A DNA stretch of 11,704 bases from Asticcacaulis sp. UBA2476 (lineage in GTDB: Bacteria; Pseudomonadota; Alphaproteobacteria; Caulobacterales; Caulobacteraceae), in assembly GCA_002342035.1 (NCBI GenBank), contig DDPE01000097.1:1-11704 (forward strand), in the 5' to 3' direction. The notes under the pieces were generated by a model. That model did no database searches. It was not told the DNA's origin and saw only the letters and a program-made list of their open reading frames with translations. Below, one piece after another: positions 1-7,382 of the stretch (position 1 is its first letter; each line of letters begins with the position of its first letter). A program made the translations under genes and the position numbers.

Positions 1-250
1 CTGTGTCGCTCTTCGCGCCCGCTGTGGACATTCTCGCTCAAAAACCAAGATCTAATGAGAGGAAACTTCCCCTTCGATGATAATTTCACATTCCATTTAA
101 TCTTTATCGTACAGGCAATATTTTGAAGGCAGTATCTTAGTCCATCAGACCCGTTGAACTAAATCCAGCGCCCCAAGGAGGAGATGGGCCTATATATTCA
201 AATGGTTAGTTGTTCCTAGTGGGAGAAATAAACTACGGAGGTGCAACTCC
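1..250. other. AT-rich stretch with no supported gene
   Basis: No gene can be supported here. Frame 1 is open from the window edge to a TGA at 124-126 (about 41 codons, unrecognised) and could be the tail of a plus-strand gene starting outside the window. An excellent Shine-Dalgarno sequence, AAGGAGG at 175-181, precedes an ATG at 184, but that frame reads only 11 codons before TAG at 217-219. Confidence 0.4.
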
Positions 251-466
251 CTCATCGAATTAAAAAGAACTATTGCCGAAGCCGTCCGACATGGAGAAGA
301 GATAACATTTTCGGGGTTCGGCAAATTCAAGGTTAAAGCCAAACCTCAACGCAAAAGTGCAAGCAGCCCAACTGGGGGGAACATCAAGCTTAAAGCATCA
401 AAACAGTTCTTGTTCCAACCGAGAAATTTGATATTAGATTTACTTAACTCTGATGTGGCAAAATAG
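251..466 (+). pseudogene. HU/IHF-family DNA-binding protein, 5'-truncated remnant
   Basis: Reading 251-466 gives about 71 residues that match the second helix, beta-saddle and C-terminal helix of HU/IHF proteins. Visible landmarks are ELKRTIAEAVRHGEEI (helix 2), the turn FSGFGKFKV, a DNA-arm region ending SSPTGGNIKLKASK, and the closing FQPRNLILDLLN. Intact HU proteins are about 90 residues. Here the first helix is absent and no ATG, GTG or TTG start exists in this frame back to the stop at 155-157. A GGAGG at 237-241 precedes the frame, but no usable start follows. The arm motif normally reading RNPxTG is altered to SSPTG, so the family's conserved Arg-Asn is lost. HU proteins bend DNA in nucleoids. 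This copy is most likely a decayed or 5'-deleted paralogue; a rare start codon is possible but less likely. Confidence 0.7.
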
Positions 467-594
467 AATTTTGGCAAATCATATTGGCATCTATAAATTC
501 TTAAGTTTCCAAAATACGAAAATTACAAATTTGAATATTTTATAAAAATGATAAGCTAGAATTTGCACGTCAACGTAGACGTTTTGTTTAAGTA

Positions 595-624
595 AAAAGG
601 GCGGCAATGATTTGCCGCCCTTTT
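595..624 (-). terminator. Rho-independent terminator of the TonB-dependent receptor gene
   Basis: GGGCGGCAA at 599-607 pairs perfectly with TTGCCGCCC at 612-620 around a 4-base loop. The stem is extended by AAAA/TTTT at 595-598 and 621-624. On the minus strand the stem is followed by a T-run, placed just after the receptor stop at 638. The A/T flanks would let it also work on the plus strand. Confidence 0.9.
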
Positions 625-637
625 CAATACTCAATAC

Positions 638-3550
638 TTAGAAACTCTTGCTCATTCGCAAGTAGAACTGACGTCCCAGATAGCCGGAACGATACTGGCT
701 ACCCCAGGCATAGATGCCCAGACGACCCGGTGAACCCGTATTGTCACCATAGCTGATGATAGGCGCTTCTTCATCAGCGATGTTGATGACACCGGCATTA
801 ACCGTCCAGGTCTTGGCCTGATAGCGAACCGTTACGTCATGGGTCGTCCAGTCGTTGGTGAAGTTCTTGTTATATGCCAGAGGCGCATAGCTAAGGTTCA
901 CAACGCCATCTTCTTCACGATAGCCCTGATTGGTCGACTCGCCGACATAGTTGAGTGTCCAGTAGAAGGTCCAGTCCTTGTGCTTGAACGAAGTTTGGAT
1001 ATCACCCACCATTTTAGGATCAGCTATGGTGCCATTGTAATCGAGGACAACATCACCTGGGAAGAGCTGTGTCTTGGACTCTTTGGTGAAGGTTGCATCC
1101 AAATCGATCGCCAGAGTACCGAAGTTGAATTCCTTTTCATAAGATGCCGTGAAGTCCACACCACTGGTTTCTTCGCTCGGGATATTCCGATAGCTGGCAT
1201 CGATAAACGTAATGTAGTTTGTCGAAGGATCGCGCGTGAAGAGGCCGCAGAAACCATTATTTGGGTAGGTTTCCTGACCGTAACAGGCCCCGACCACACC
1301 GGCGCCGGTGCTGAGGATCTGATCTTCGACTTCAATACGCCAGAAATCGATAGCCATTTTAAAGCCTGTATCCGGTGGGGTCAGAGCGAAGCCAAAGTTG
1401 GTTGCAGTTGACTCCTCAGGATTCAGACTGGTGCTGCCGGAATATTCGATCAGGGTCGAAGGTCCGTTACCATTATAAGTGGCAGGTATACCTTCGGCCG
1501 CGCAGTTGTCACGGATCGTCTGGCTCTTGACCAATTGGCCGCTTTCATTGGTGGCACCCCAGTTGATACAAGGATCAACCGTACGTTGAGACAGATAAGC
1601 CGTCTGAGCGTTCAGGAACATTTCATAAAGGGCCGGCGCACGGAATGATGTGCCGTGGGTGGCGCGGAAACGGAAGGTGTTATCGATCGCCCAGTTCAAG
1701 CCAACCTTATAGGTGAAGGCGTCTCCAACGCTGTCGTAGTTCGAATAACGGCCTGAAAAGTTAAGCTTGAGATCTTCGAAGAAAGTCTTCCCGTTCACGA
1801 TCGGAGCTTCAAGTTCGAAGTAGGCTTCCGAGAGAGTATCTTCGCCCTTGGTGATGCCGGCGCTGGCCGAACCCCAGGCGTTGGCGGCACGGGAATATTC
1901 ACCCGGCACATCGTTAATCTTATCCTTGCGGATCGCGATACCGAAAGCCGCACCTAAAGGTCCCGCCGGCAGGTCGAAAAGATCACCAGTCGTGCTGGCT
2001 TCGAAGATAGTCTGCTCGTATTCAGTCTTGCCAGTTTCCGTTAGGAAAAAGTAATCCCGCTCGGCTTGGGTCAGCACGCCGTCATTTAGGGCTGCCGGTG
2101 TCAGCAGATTAAGCGGTACGCAGCCCGCAGGGGCTTCCGGCGGACATACACCAATGAATTCAAACGTGTCTTCGTTCAAGCCTGTACCATAGAAAAGGCG
2201 GTCCTTTGGGACCACATCGCCGGTGTATTCGCCCTTGCTCTTGGAGTAGGACAAATAGCTATCCCACGCCCACCCCTTATAATCACCGCGTGCGCCAAAT
2301 ACGCCGCGATAAACGTCAACTTCTTGAGAGTCATCGGACTTTGTCAGGAAATACGGATAAACGTAGGCACCAAAACGTGCAGGACCGTCTGCAATGTCAT
2401 AGGCTGAACCTGTACCAAAAGGGTTCTGGGGCGACTGCGGATCATAGTACGGGAAAATGTAACGAATGCCGTGTTGTTCGGATTCACGACGGTTGACCAG
2501 TAGTTCCGTATATAGCTCTGCACCACCAGCCCATTCCGGACGATATTCGCCCTGAGCAAAGAAGGTATAACGCTTAACCGGTGAAAATACAGTGACCCGA
2601 TCTTCTATAGCCGGGTCTAACTGGCGGTCAGCAAAGGGCACTGGCCCAAACCATCCAGGCACCCCAAAGGCAGAACTGCCGTCCCGCGGTATACGGAAAT
2701 AGGTATCATCGATGAGAATACCGCCGGTCGTCGAACCCCAGCAGGCATATTCGCCCGTCAGATTGCTAACGAGGTCGGCGCGGGTGCCATCTTCGTTGTA
2801 GAGATATTCCTCGGCGCAGTCGAAACCCTTACGGTCGCCCTGAGTGACGGCCTTTGTTTCCGAGTAGCTTCCCGACACTAAAAAATGCCCCTTGTCGACG
2901 CGCTTGCCCCATATCCCCGAAAAATCATAGGTTTCACCGGCACCTGCTTCAGGGACCCGTGCCGTGGCGTTAAATTCCAAGCCTTCGAAATTGCTGCGGG
3001 TGATGACGTTGACAACGCCGGCCACGGCGTCAGACCCGTAGATCGAGGACGCACCATCTTTCAGAATTTCGTAGCGACTGACAACCGCGTCCGGCAATGT
3101 GTTCAGGTCAACGGCCGCCACAGTACCGCTAACACCGGCGGGCGGCATACGGCGGCCATTCAGCAGAACCAGCGAACGTTGAGCCCCCAGACCGCGCAGG
3201 GAGATGGTGTTAATACCGCCACCACCATCAAGAACGTAACCCGTGAACGTCGAGTTGATCTGCCCCGAACCATTTGCCACCGAAGACCCTTGCAGAACTT
3301 CCGCAGCGCTGATCAGGCCTGCCGCCGTTGATTTTTCAGCGGTAATGATGGTCACCGGCGAGGCAGAGGTGAACTCTTTGCCCTTTATGCGCGAACCGGT
3401 GATGACGACTTCGGTAACCACTTCTTCTTCAGTGGTGGTCGTGGTCGTCGTCTCTGTCGACACTTCCTGAGCCAGAGCCGGCGCCGTCATCATCATGCCG
3501 GTTAAAACGCTGCTGGCCAGTAACCATTTACGGGGAGATAAAATGGACAA
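638..3550 (-). CDS. TonB-dependent outer-membrane receptor
   Basis: A 970-residue outer-membrane transporter that would import a substrate using TonB-ExbBD energy. A signal peptide (charged PRK, hydrophobic core, APALA cut near residue 27) is followed by an acidic linker with seven consecutive Thr (34-40). The TonB box EVVITGSR spans about 47-54. The plug (about 58-185) carries LRGLGAQRSLVLLNGRR and ends YGSDAVAGVVNVITR. The rest is a barrel ending in the terminal Phe typical of outer-membrane proteins. Eight cysteines occur, in four local pairs, probably in surface loops. I chose TTG at 3550 because GGAGGG lies four bases upstream; a start at 3562 would place that sequence inside the gene. 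The substrate is not evident. The S9 peptidase immediately upstream on the same strand suggests peptides, but a terminator separates the two genes. Confidence 0.95.
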   Translation of the reverse strand: MSILSPRKWLLASSVLTGMMMTAPALAQEVSTETTTTTTTEEEVVTEVVITGSRIKGKEFTSASPVTIITAEKSTAAGLISAAEVLQGSSVANGSGQINSTFTGYVLDGGGGINTISLRGLGAQRSLVLLNGRRMPPAGVSGTVAAVDLNTLPDAVVSRYEILKDGASSIYGSDAVAGVVNVITRSNFEGLEFNATARVPEAGAGETYDFSGIWGKRVDKGHFLVSGSYSETKAVTQGDRKGFDCAEEYLYNEDGTRADLVSNLTGEYACWGSTTGGILIDDTYFRIPRDGSSAFGVPGWFGPVPFADRQLDPAIEDRVTVFSPVKRYTFFAQGEYRPEWAGGAELYTELLVNRRESEQHGIRYIFPYYDPQSPQNPFGTGSAYDIADGPARFGAYVYPYFLTKSDDSQEVDVYRGVFGARGDYKGWAWDSYLSYSKSKGEYTGDVVPKDRLFYGTGLNEDTFEFIGVCPPEAPAGCVPLNLLTPAALNDGVLTQAERDYFFLTETGKTEYEQTIFEASTTGDLFDLPAGPLGAAFGIAIRKDKINDVPGEYSRAANAWGSASAGITKGEDTLSEAYFELEAPIVNGKTFFEDLKLNFSGRYSNYDSVGDAFTYKVGLNWAIDNTFRFRATHGTSFRAPALYEMFLNAQTAYLSQRTVDPCINWGATNESGQLVKSQTIRDNCAAEGIPATYNGNGPSTLIEYSGSTSLNPEESTATNFGFALTPPDTGFKMAIDFWRIEVEDQILSTGAGVVGACYGQETYPNNGFCGLFTRDPSTNYITFIDASYRNIPSEETSGVDFTASYEKEFNFGTLAIDLDATFTKESKTQLFPGDVVLDYNGTIADPKMVGDIQTSFKHKDWTFYWTLNYVGESTNQGYREEDGVVNLSYAPLAYNKNFTNDWTTHDVTVRYQAKTWTVNAGVINIADEEAPIISYGDNTGSPGRLGIYAWGSQYRSGYLGRQFYLRMSKSF

Positions 3551-3554
3551 GATG

Positions 3555-3560
3555 CCCTCC
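3555..3560 (-). promoter_or_regulatory. Shine-Dalgarno sequence fixing a TTG start for the receptor
   Basis: The minus strand reads GGAGGG, then CATC, then TTG at 3550. No ATG in frame precedes the signal peptide, so this site selects the unusual TTG start. Confidence 0.7.
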
Positions 3561-3704
3561 AATTAATACCATTCACTAAAGCGACACTATCCCGTCACTT
3601 TTCTGACGCAATCCATAATCCGTAAACAAAGAAACAATATGCCCTAGTGTGGCATTCAAGACGCATTTTCGCCGTAATGGCGACAACCATTAGCAATTTG
3701 TGTA

Positions 3705-3738
3705 ATAAAAAGGCCTCGTTTTCGCAAAAACGAGGCCT
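3705..3738 (-). terminator. Rho-independent terminator of the S9 peptidase gene
   Basis: AGGCCTCG at 3711-3718 pairs with CGAGGCCT at 3731-3738. The stem is continued by TTTT/AAAA and closed by a 4-base loop. On the minus strand it is followed by TTTTT, 30 bases after the peptidase stop. It should limit read-through into the receptor gene. Confidence 0.9.
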
Positions 3739-3767
3739 AATTAAGTTTATAAAGATACTGGTTTCGG

Positions 3768-5774
3768 TTACATAAGACCGCATTTCGGACTTTTCAGATA
3801 CCCCTCAATCAAACCCAGGGTCTCTTCGTGCCATTCGGTGCGCCAAGGCAAGGTATGCCACATACCTTTGATTTCGTGGTATTCCACATCCTTGCCCGCC
3901 GCCTTCATCGCCTTGGAGAACATGCGCGAATGGTCGGTATCAGCCTGCCGGTCATGATCGCCATGGTACAGCATGATCGGGATATTGGCCTTATCGACGT
4001 TTTTCATCGGGTCCATGCCGGTTACCGTCCAGCCCTGCACGTCGCGCTGAAGGTGATTGTCGCCCCACAGATTGCCGATACGGTCAAGGCTGGCAACCCC
4101 TGCCCCGGCGATCGCACATTTATAAGGGCTATTGGGCCGCACGGAGGCCGCAATCGCCGCAAACCCACCATATGAATAGCCGAAAATGGCCATCCGCTTT
4201 GGATCGGCTACGCCTTTTGAGACCAGATAAGCCGCCGCATCGTCCTTATCGTCCTGCATCTTCTGGCCCCATTCCTTGTCGCCGGCCGTCCAGAGCTTAT
4301 AGCCCCAACCGTCGGAACCCCGGTATTGAGGCTGAACCACGGCAATACCGCGCGTGGCCAAAAACTGCGTCCATCCGGCACCGTCCCACCCAAGATCATC
4401 ACGCGCCCAGGGACCGCCATGGGGCATAACCACCAACGGTACTGGCCCCTTGGCAGGCGTCCACTCGGGCGGATAGGTCACGAAGGCCGGAATTTCCAGG
4501 CCGTCGCGCGCCTTAAAGGTAATGTACTCAGCCTTACCCAACGTCTTAGGATCAATCCAGGGCCGCTGCTTGCCGAGCAGAGCCAGTTTGCCGCCCTTAT
4601 AGAGGTAATATTCCGGCGGCAAGTCCGGCGCCTCAACGGTCACAATGGCACTGTCGCGCGTATCTTTATTCAAGTTAATGTAAACATTTTTATCCGGAAA
4701 CGCTGCCTTGATTGAGCGCTGAACCGGCTCCCACTGCTCATCGAGAATGACCTGTATCGCCGCAGGGCCATTGACCGTAATGCTTGAAATCGTAGAGGTC
4801 TTGGCTGCCCGGTCAGGTTTGAATCCCACGCCTGAAACGTCGAATTTATCATTGGCGAACAGAGGCTCTGCCGAGAATGTCTGTGATTTGATGTCGTAGC
4901 TGTAGATCGCCTGATAATTGCGATTGAGGTTGCTGGCAACAATCAGCTTTGACGGATCAGTGTCAAAGCCCATCGGGGAAATATTGCGACGGTTTTTAAG
5001 CTCATAGCTCAGCGGCGCATGATAGACCCATTGGCCCGTGCCACGATCCTTGATGTAAACCTTGTACCAAAATTCATTGCTGACCGGTTCGATTTCAGCC
5101 TTGATCAGCGGCTCACCGGTGGCCAGATCAACACCCGCAGACAGGAATGCCGTCTTTTCACCCCCCTTGGCCAGAAGTCGGGTTTGGGCCGTCTTAGTGT
5201 TAAATTCAAAAATTTCCTGCGCGCCCGTATCGAGATCGGCTTTCTCCATCAGGACCAGATCTGGATTATACAGATCATCATTGAAAATACCGACCGTAAT
5301 GCCACGTTCCTCGGCTTCGCGAACCGCTTTATTGCGAGTTCCTGCTGTGCGGAAAGGTTCCTCAAACGAGCGGCCCTGAAGGTCCGTGAAATAAAGTTTA
5401 CGTGTCAGGGTTGGGCGGCCGTCCCGTCCTGTTATAGCCGTTTCCGTAATAAAGAAAATCCGGTCATTACCAATGAAGTCCACACCGACAATGCGCATAT
5501 TCTGCGACGGCACCCACACAGGTGTCTTTGACAGATCATTTGCGTCCCAGATCGAAATCACCGGCCACTTCTGGCCTTTTGCCGCAACAATAGCCGCGAC
5601 ATGCTTACCATCCGGGGATATGGTTGCGTTTGTAATGGCTTCATATTGAGATAAGGCCACGATGGGTAAAGGGGCCGCCATAGTGCTGCCAGAATATGCC
5701 GAGCCTGAAACGGCTAGAACCGCATATGCAACTTTCTGCCAGCCTTTGAGGGTGTTAGTTATCTTGTGCGCCAC
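3768..5774 (-). CDS. Exported S9 family serine peptidase (prolyl oligopeptidase / dipeptidyl-peptidase type)
   Basis: A 668-residue serine peptidase that should cleave short peptides. An N-terminal signal segment (KITNTLKGWQK, then an Ala-rich hydrophobic stretch to about residue 30) indicates export, presumably to the periplasm. Residues of about 40-390 are the propeller-like S9 N-terminal region, with ISPDGKH near its start. The alpha/beta-hydrolase domain follows. Its nucleophile elbow GYSYGG has Ser534, HGDHD supplies Asp608, and GMWHTLPW supplies His640, so the triad is complete. HGGPWARDD is the usual oxyanion-side loop. GTG at 5774 was chosen because GGAGGTGA ends two bases upstream; in-frame GTGs at 5780 and 5786 overlap or precede that ribosome-binding site. 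It lies upstream of the receptor on the same strand and may process imported peptides. The exact specificity (dipeptidyl or acylaminoacyl) cannot be read. Confidence 0.95.
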   Translation of the reverse strand: MAHKITNTLKGWQKVAYAVLAVSGSAYSGSTMAAPLPIVALSQYEAITNATISPDGKHVAAIVAAKGQKWPVISIWDANDLSKTPVWVPSQNMRIVGVDFIGNDRIFFITETAITGRDGRPTLTRKLYFTDLQGRSFEEPFRTAGTRNKAVREAEERGITVGIFNDDLYNPDLVLMEKADLDTGAQEIFEFNTKTAQTRLLAKGGEKTAFLSAGVDLATGEPLIKAEIEPVSNEFWYKVYIKDRGTGQWVYHAPLSYELKNRRNISPMGFDTDPSKLIVASNLNRNYQAIYSYDIKSQTFSAEPLFANDKFDVSGVGFKPDRAAKTSTISSITVNGPAAIQVILDEQWEPVQRSIKAAFPDKNVYINLNKDTRDSAIVTVEAPDLPPEYYLYKGGKLALLGKQRPWIDPKTLGKAEYITFKARDGLEIPAFVTYPPEWTPAKGPVPLVVMPHGGPWARDDLGWDGAGWTQFLATRGIAVVQPQYRGSDGWGYKLWTAGDKEWGQKMQDDKDDAAAYLVSKGVADPKRMAIFGYSYGGFAAIAASVRPNSPYKCAIAGAGVASLDRIGNLWGDNHLQRDVQGWTVTGMDPMKNVDKANIPIMLYHGDHDRQADTDHSRMFSKAMKAAGKDVEYHEIKGMWHTLPWRTEWHEETLGLIEGYLKSPKCGLM

Positions 5775-5779
5775 GGTCA

Positions 5780-5784
5780 CCTCC
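5780..5784 (-). promoter_or_regulatory. Shine-Dalgarno sequence fixing a GTG start for the S9 peptidase
   Basis: The minus strand reads GGAGG TGACC GTG. Three in-frame GTGs lie at 5786, 5780 and 5774, and only the last has correct five-base spacing. Confidence 0.7.
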
Positions 5785-5809
5785 ACAAATTACGCCCTAA
5801 ATGAGACGC

Positions 5810-5818
5810 TATATATCA
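5810..5818 (-). promoter_or_regulatory. Possible extended -10 promoter of the S9 peptidase
   Basis: The minus strand reads TGATATATA, a TGn-TATATA extended -10, about 36 bases before the start. No good -35 box lies 16-18 bases further up; TTGACG at 5823-5828 is too close. A weak call. Confidence 0.3.
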
Positions 5819-5948
5819 GCCTCGTCAAGTGCTTTAGTTTCAACCGAAGCTATTTCTCCACATAGCGTGTTTGCGCCTGCAAACACTTTTGAGCGAGCGG
5901 CGCAATTGCAAAGGACAGCATAGCCCCCAACTTCAGTAGCTATTCCAA

Positions 5949-6033
5949 TCCGATTAGGTCCAACTCTGCGCCGGGGCCGCGTCCGCTTTTCGACCGCCGA
6001 CGTCATGCATTTGCTTCCGCTAAGGGCCAACTC
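5949..6033. repeat. Imperfect 18-bp direct repeat in a gene-free gap
   Basis: TCCGATTAGGTCCAACTC (5949-5966) and TCCGCTAAGGGCCAACTC (6016-6033) agree at 15 of 18 positions. The second copy overlaps a small hairpin, AGGGCC/GGCCCT at 6023-6040, at the stop of the DUF2285 ORF. Otherwise nothing supportable lies between 5819 and 6039; a 73-codon frame there has no recognisable features. Confidence 0.4.
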
Positions 6034-6039
6034 CGGCCC

Positions 6040-6627
6040 TCACCACCCTCTCGACCTGAGGTGTGCAGCATAACCTCCAGCGACCATAGACCTTGCATAT
6101 TTAATCATGCGCTGTACTCGCAACCGCAAGAAATCTGACCGACCATTCCAATCTTCAACCACTCGATCCTGACCATAGAGGACGATGGCGATTTCACGGA
6201 AGCTGGCGCCGGCGCTGTGGCCATCATAGGCCTGAAGCGCCGTCGCCCAGCGGGCGGCTTTGACTTCTCGGGGATACAGTTGCGCGCTAAACTGCCGCTG
6301 ACGGTGGAGCGCGATCAGGCGACGAAGGGACAGCAGTTTTTGGTCTAGGTCCTGAAAACCGGTAAGGTTGAACTGTAGGTAAACGGGACCGCCGAGAACG
6401 GATCCCTTCGTAATATCCAATTGAAGGCGGTGGCTGCCGTCGCTGAGATAGACGTGCTCTCGACCGGAACCATCGGTCAGCACGCTTGCCCAGGGACCAT
6501 AATGGCGAATATTGAAGGCGTGTTCTGGCGTCGAGGCGGAGATTGCGGACACTTTTAAGATAGAGTGATCCCAGTCAGAGCGCCAGAAAAGCTTAGCCTT
6601 ATCGGGAGGTCTTTGGGCGGTTTCCGC
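6040..6627 (-). CDS. DUF2285 (helix-turn-helix) half of a split FseA-like regulator
   Basis: This 195-codon frame is the C-terminal part of a DUF6499-DUF2285 regulator. It begins AETAQRPPDKAKLFWRSDWD, the linker that normally follows the WGLSF of the upstream ORF. Its last 90 residues are the DUF2285 helix-turn-helix, recognisable from ALQAYDGHSAGASFREIA, LYGQDRVVEDW, LRLRVQRMIKYARSMVAGGY. DUF2285 proteins are known as transcription activators or antiactivators of conjugative elements. There is no ATG. A GTG at 6552 has no ribosome-binding site and would drop the linker, so I infer translation by +1 frameshift from 6599-6841, giving a 266-residue fusion. The alternative is a plain frameshift mutation in a decaying gene; the DUF2285 part itself shows no further damage. 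Confidence 0.75.
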   Translation of the reverse strand, partial: AETAQRPPDKAKLFWRSDWDHSILKVSAISASTPEHAFNIRHYGPWASVLTDGSGREHVYLSDGSHRLQLDITKGSVLGGPVYLQFNLTGFQDLDQKLLSLRRLIALHRQRQFSAQLYPREVKAARWATALQAYDGHSAGASFREIAIVLYGQDRVVEDWNGRSDFLRLRVQRMIKYARSMVAGGYAAHLRSRGW

Positions 6628-6841
6628 GAAAGGATAAGCCCCAATACGCGGCGTGAGACAAATCCGGCGCGCTTATTAACCGCAGCCCTTGGTCCTCTCG
6701 ATGAAACTGTATCATCGGCGGACGTTTAGCGACCGTGTCCTGATAACTGAGGTTACGCGACAGCCATGTCCAGGCCCAACCCGCTTTATCGATATTTAAA
6801 AGCGACTTGTAGAGATTTCCGTTTCGCCAAGGCTCGATCAT
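6599..6841 (-). CDS. DUF6499 (transcriptional-regulator-like) half of a split FseA-like regulator
   Basis: An 80-codon ORF with ATG at 6841 and GGAAGGG about eight bases upstream. Residues 4-35 (PWRNGNLYKSLLN, then GWAWTWLSRNLSYQD) match the DUF6499 N-terminal domain, whose usual form is a WR-x-x-x-Y start and an AWEFLRRNPxY helix. Residues 57-71 run SAPDLSHAAYWGLSF, the normal exit from this domain. After Phe71 the frame becomes unrelated sequence (RGNRPKTSR) and stops at TAA 6599-6601. Shifting +1 after the Phe codon restores the family sequence. In the Mesorhizobium symbiosis ICE, the equivalent ORF pair msi172/msi171 is fused by programmed frameshifting into FseA, which turns on excision. 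Here the same arrangement sits in an element with a P4-type integrase at tRNA-Phe. Confidence 0.75.
   Translation of the reverse strand: MIEPWRNGNLYKSLLNIDKAGWAWTWLSRNLSYQDTVAKRPPMIQFHREDQGLRLISAPDLSHAAYWGLSFRGNRPKTSR
6624..6634 (-). promoter_or_regulatory. Candidate +1 programmed ribosomal frameshift site
   Basis: The minus strand reads TCC TTT CGC GGA (Ser-Phe-Arg-Gly). Skipping the C at 6628 gives Ser-Phe-Ala-Glu and links DUF6499 to DUF2285 with no missing or extra residues. UUU followed by C lets the P-site Phe tRNA (anticodon GAA) re-pair with UUC, its better codon. That the shift is programmed rather than a mutation is inference. Confidence 0.55.
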
Positions 6842-6875
6842 CGCACTGCCCTTCCGTTAAAGCGGACACACGTGC

Positions 6876-6904
6876 GGTATAATATAACTTTACCACGATT
6901 TCAA
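6876..6904 (-). promoter_or_regulatory. Possible promoter of the DUF6499/DUF2285 regulator
   Basis: TTGAAA (6899-6904) and TATACC (6876-6881) on the minus strand are separated by 17 bases, in a conspicuously AT-rich patch 35 bases before the ATG at 6841. Confidence 0.45.
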
Positions 6905-7026
6905 AACCCACTTATTCCCAGACGCGAAATCACTCGCGCCACTCTCCCAGAAGTTGAGCTTCGATAGATTTATACTTTCGGCACAGTTACGTCTGGAAAC
7001 TGGGAAATGGATATTCAGCAGAGCTA

Positions 7027-7278
7027 CTATGTAACCGGCGGTCTACGGTGGCTACTGACATAATTATATCGCATGGCTCTCTGCGCGCGCTCATCCCTGA
7101 GGAAACCATTGCTAAGAATGGTTAGGTCTCCGCCCTGCTCTCTCATTTGCGTTTGGGACTGGCGGACGTTTGATACGTCTTTGCCGTCAGCTTCCAGTGC
7201 CAGGGCCACTTTTTCTTGATGCCTGGCCAAAAATCGGAAGACATACCTTTTGTCAAAAGACGTGATTCCCAAGGACAT
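7027..7278 (-). CDS. Small hypothetical protein
   Basis: An 83-codon ORF with ATG at 7278 and GGAG eight bases upstream. I do not recognise the protein. It is charged and soluble-looking, with no membrane segment or signal peptide, and a predicted helical start (YVFRFLARHQEKVALALEA). It lies between the exonuclease (104 bases upstream) and the DUF6499/DUF2285 regulator, on the same strand. Its size suits an excisionase, but no AlpA-like or other helix-turn-helix is visible, so I do not call it one. It may be a chance ORF. Confidence 0.4.
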   Translation of the reverse strand: MSLGITSFDKRYVFRFLARHQEKVALALEADGKDVSNVRQSQTQMREQGGDLTILSNGFLRDERAQRAMRYNYVSSHRRPPVT

Positions 7279-7382
7279 GATGAACGCTCCGTAGTCGATT
7301 ACAGTTCGCCTTTAGCTCCAATGGTAAACAAAGGTAAATGAGTCGCACATTTTTATCCACGGCCGAATGTTGCCCGCAGGCA

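Noticed and set aside
184..219. ATG at 184 with a strong Shine-Dalgarno sequence as start of the HU gene
   Set aside because: It is in a different frame from the HU remnant, stops after 11 codons, and its residues do not resemble an HU N-terminus.
839..1411. 190-codon plus-strand ORF inside the receptor gene
   Set aside because: It is antisense to a receptor with clear family motifs, shows no recognisable domain, and arises from the codon bias of the opposite strand.
5019..5531. 170-codon plus-strand ORF inside the S9 peptidase gene
   Set aside because: Antisense to the intact propeller-encoding part of the peptidase, with no family features.
5809..6030. 73-codon minus-strand ORF between peptidase and DUF2285 ORF
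   Set aside because: No ribosome-binding site or recognisable motif, Arg/Cys-rich random-looking composition, and it runs into the peptidase promoter region.
7027..7278. Small ORF as the element's excisionase
   Set aside because: The size fits, but no helix-turn-helix or AlpA-like pattern could be seen.
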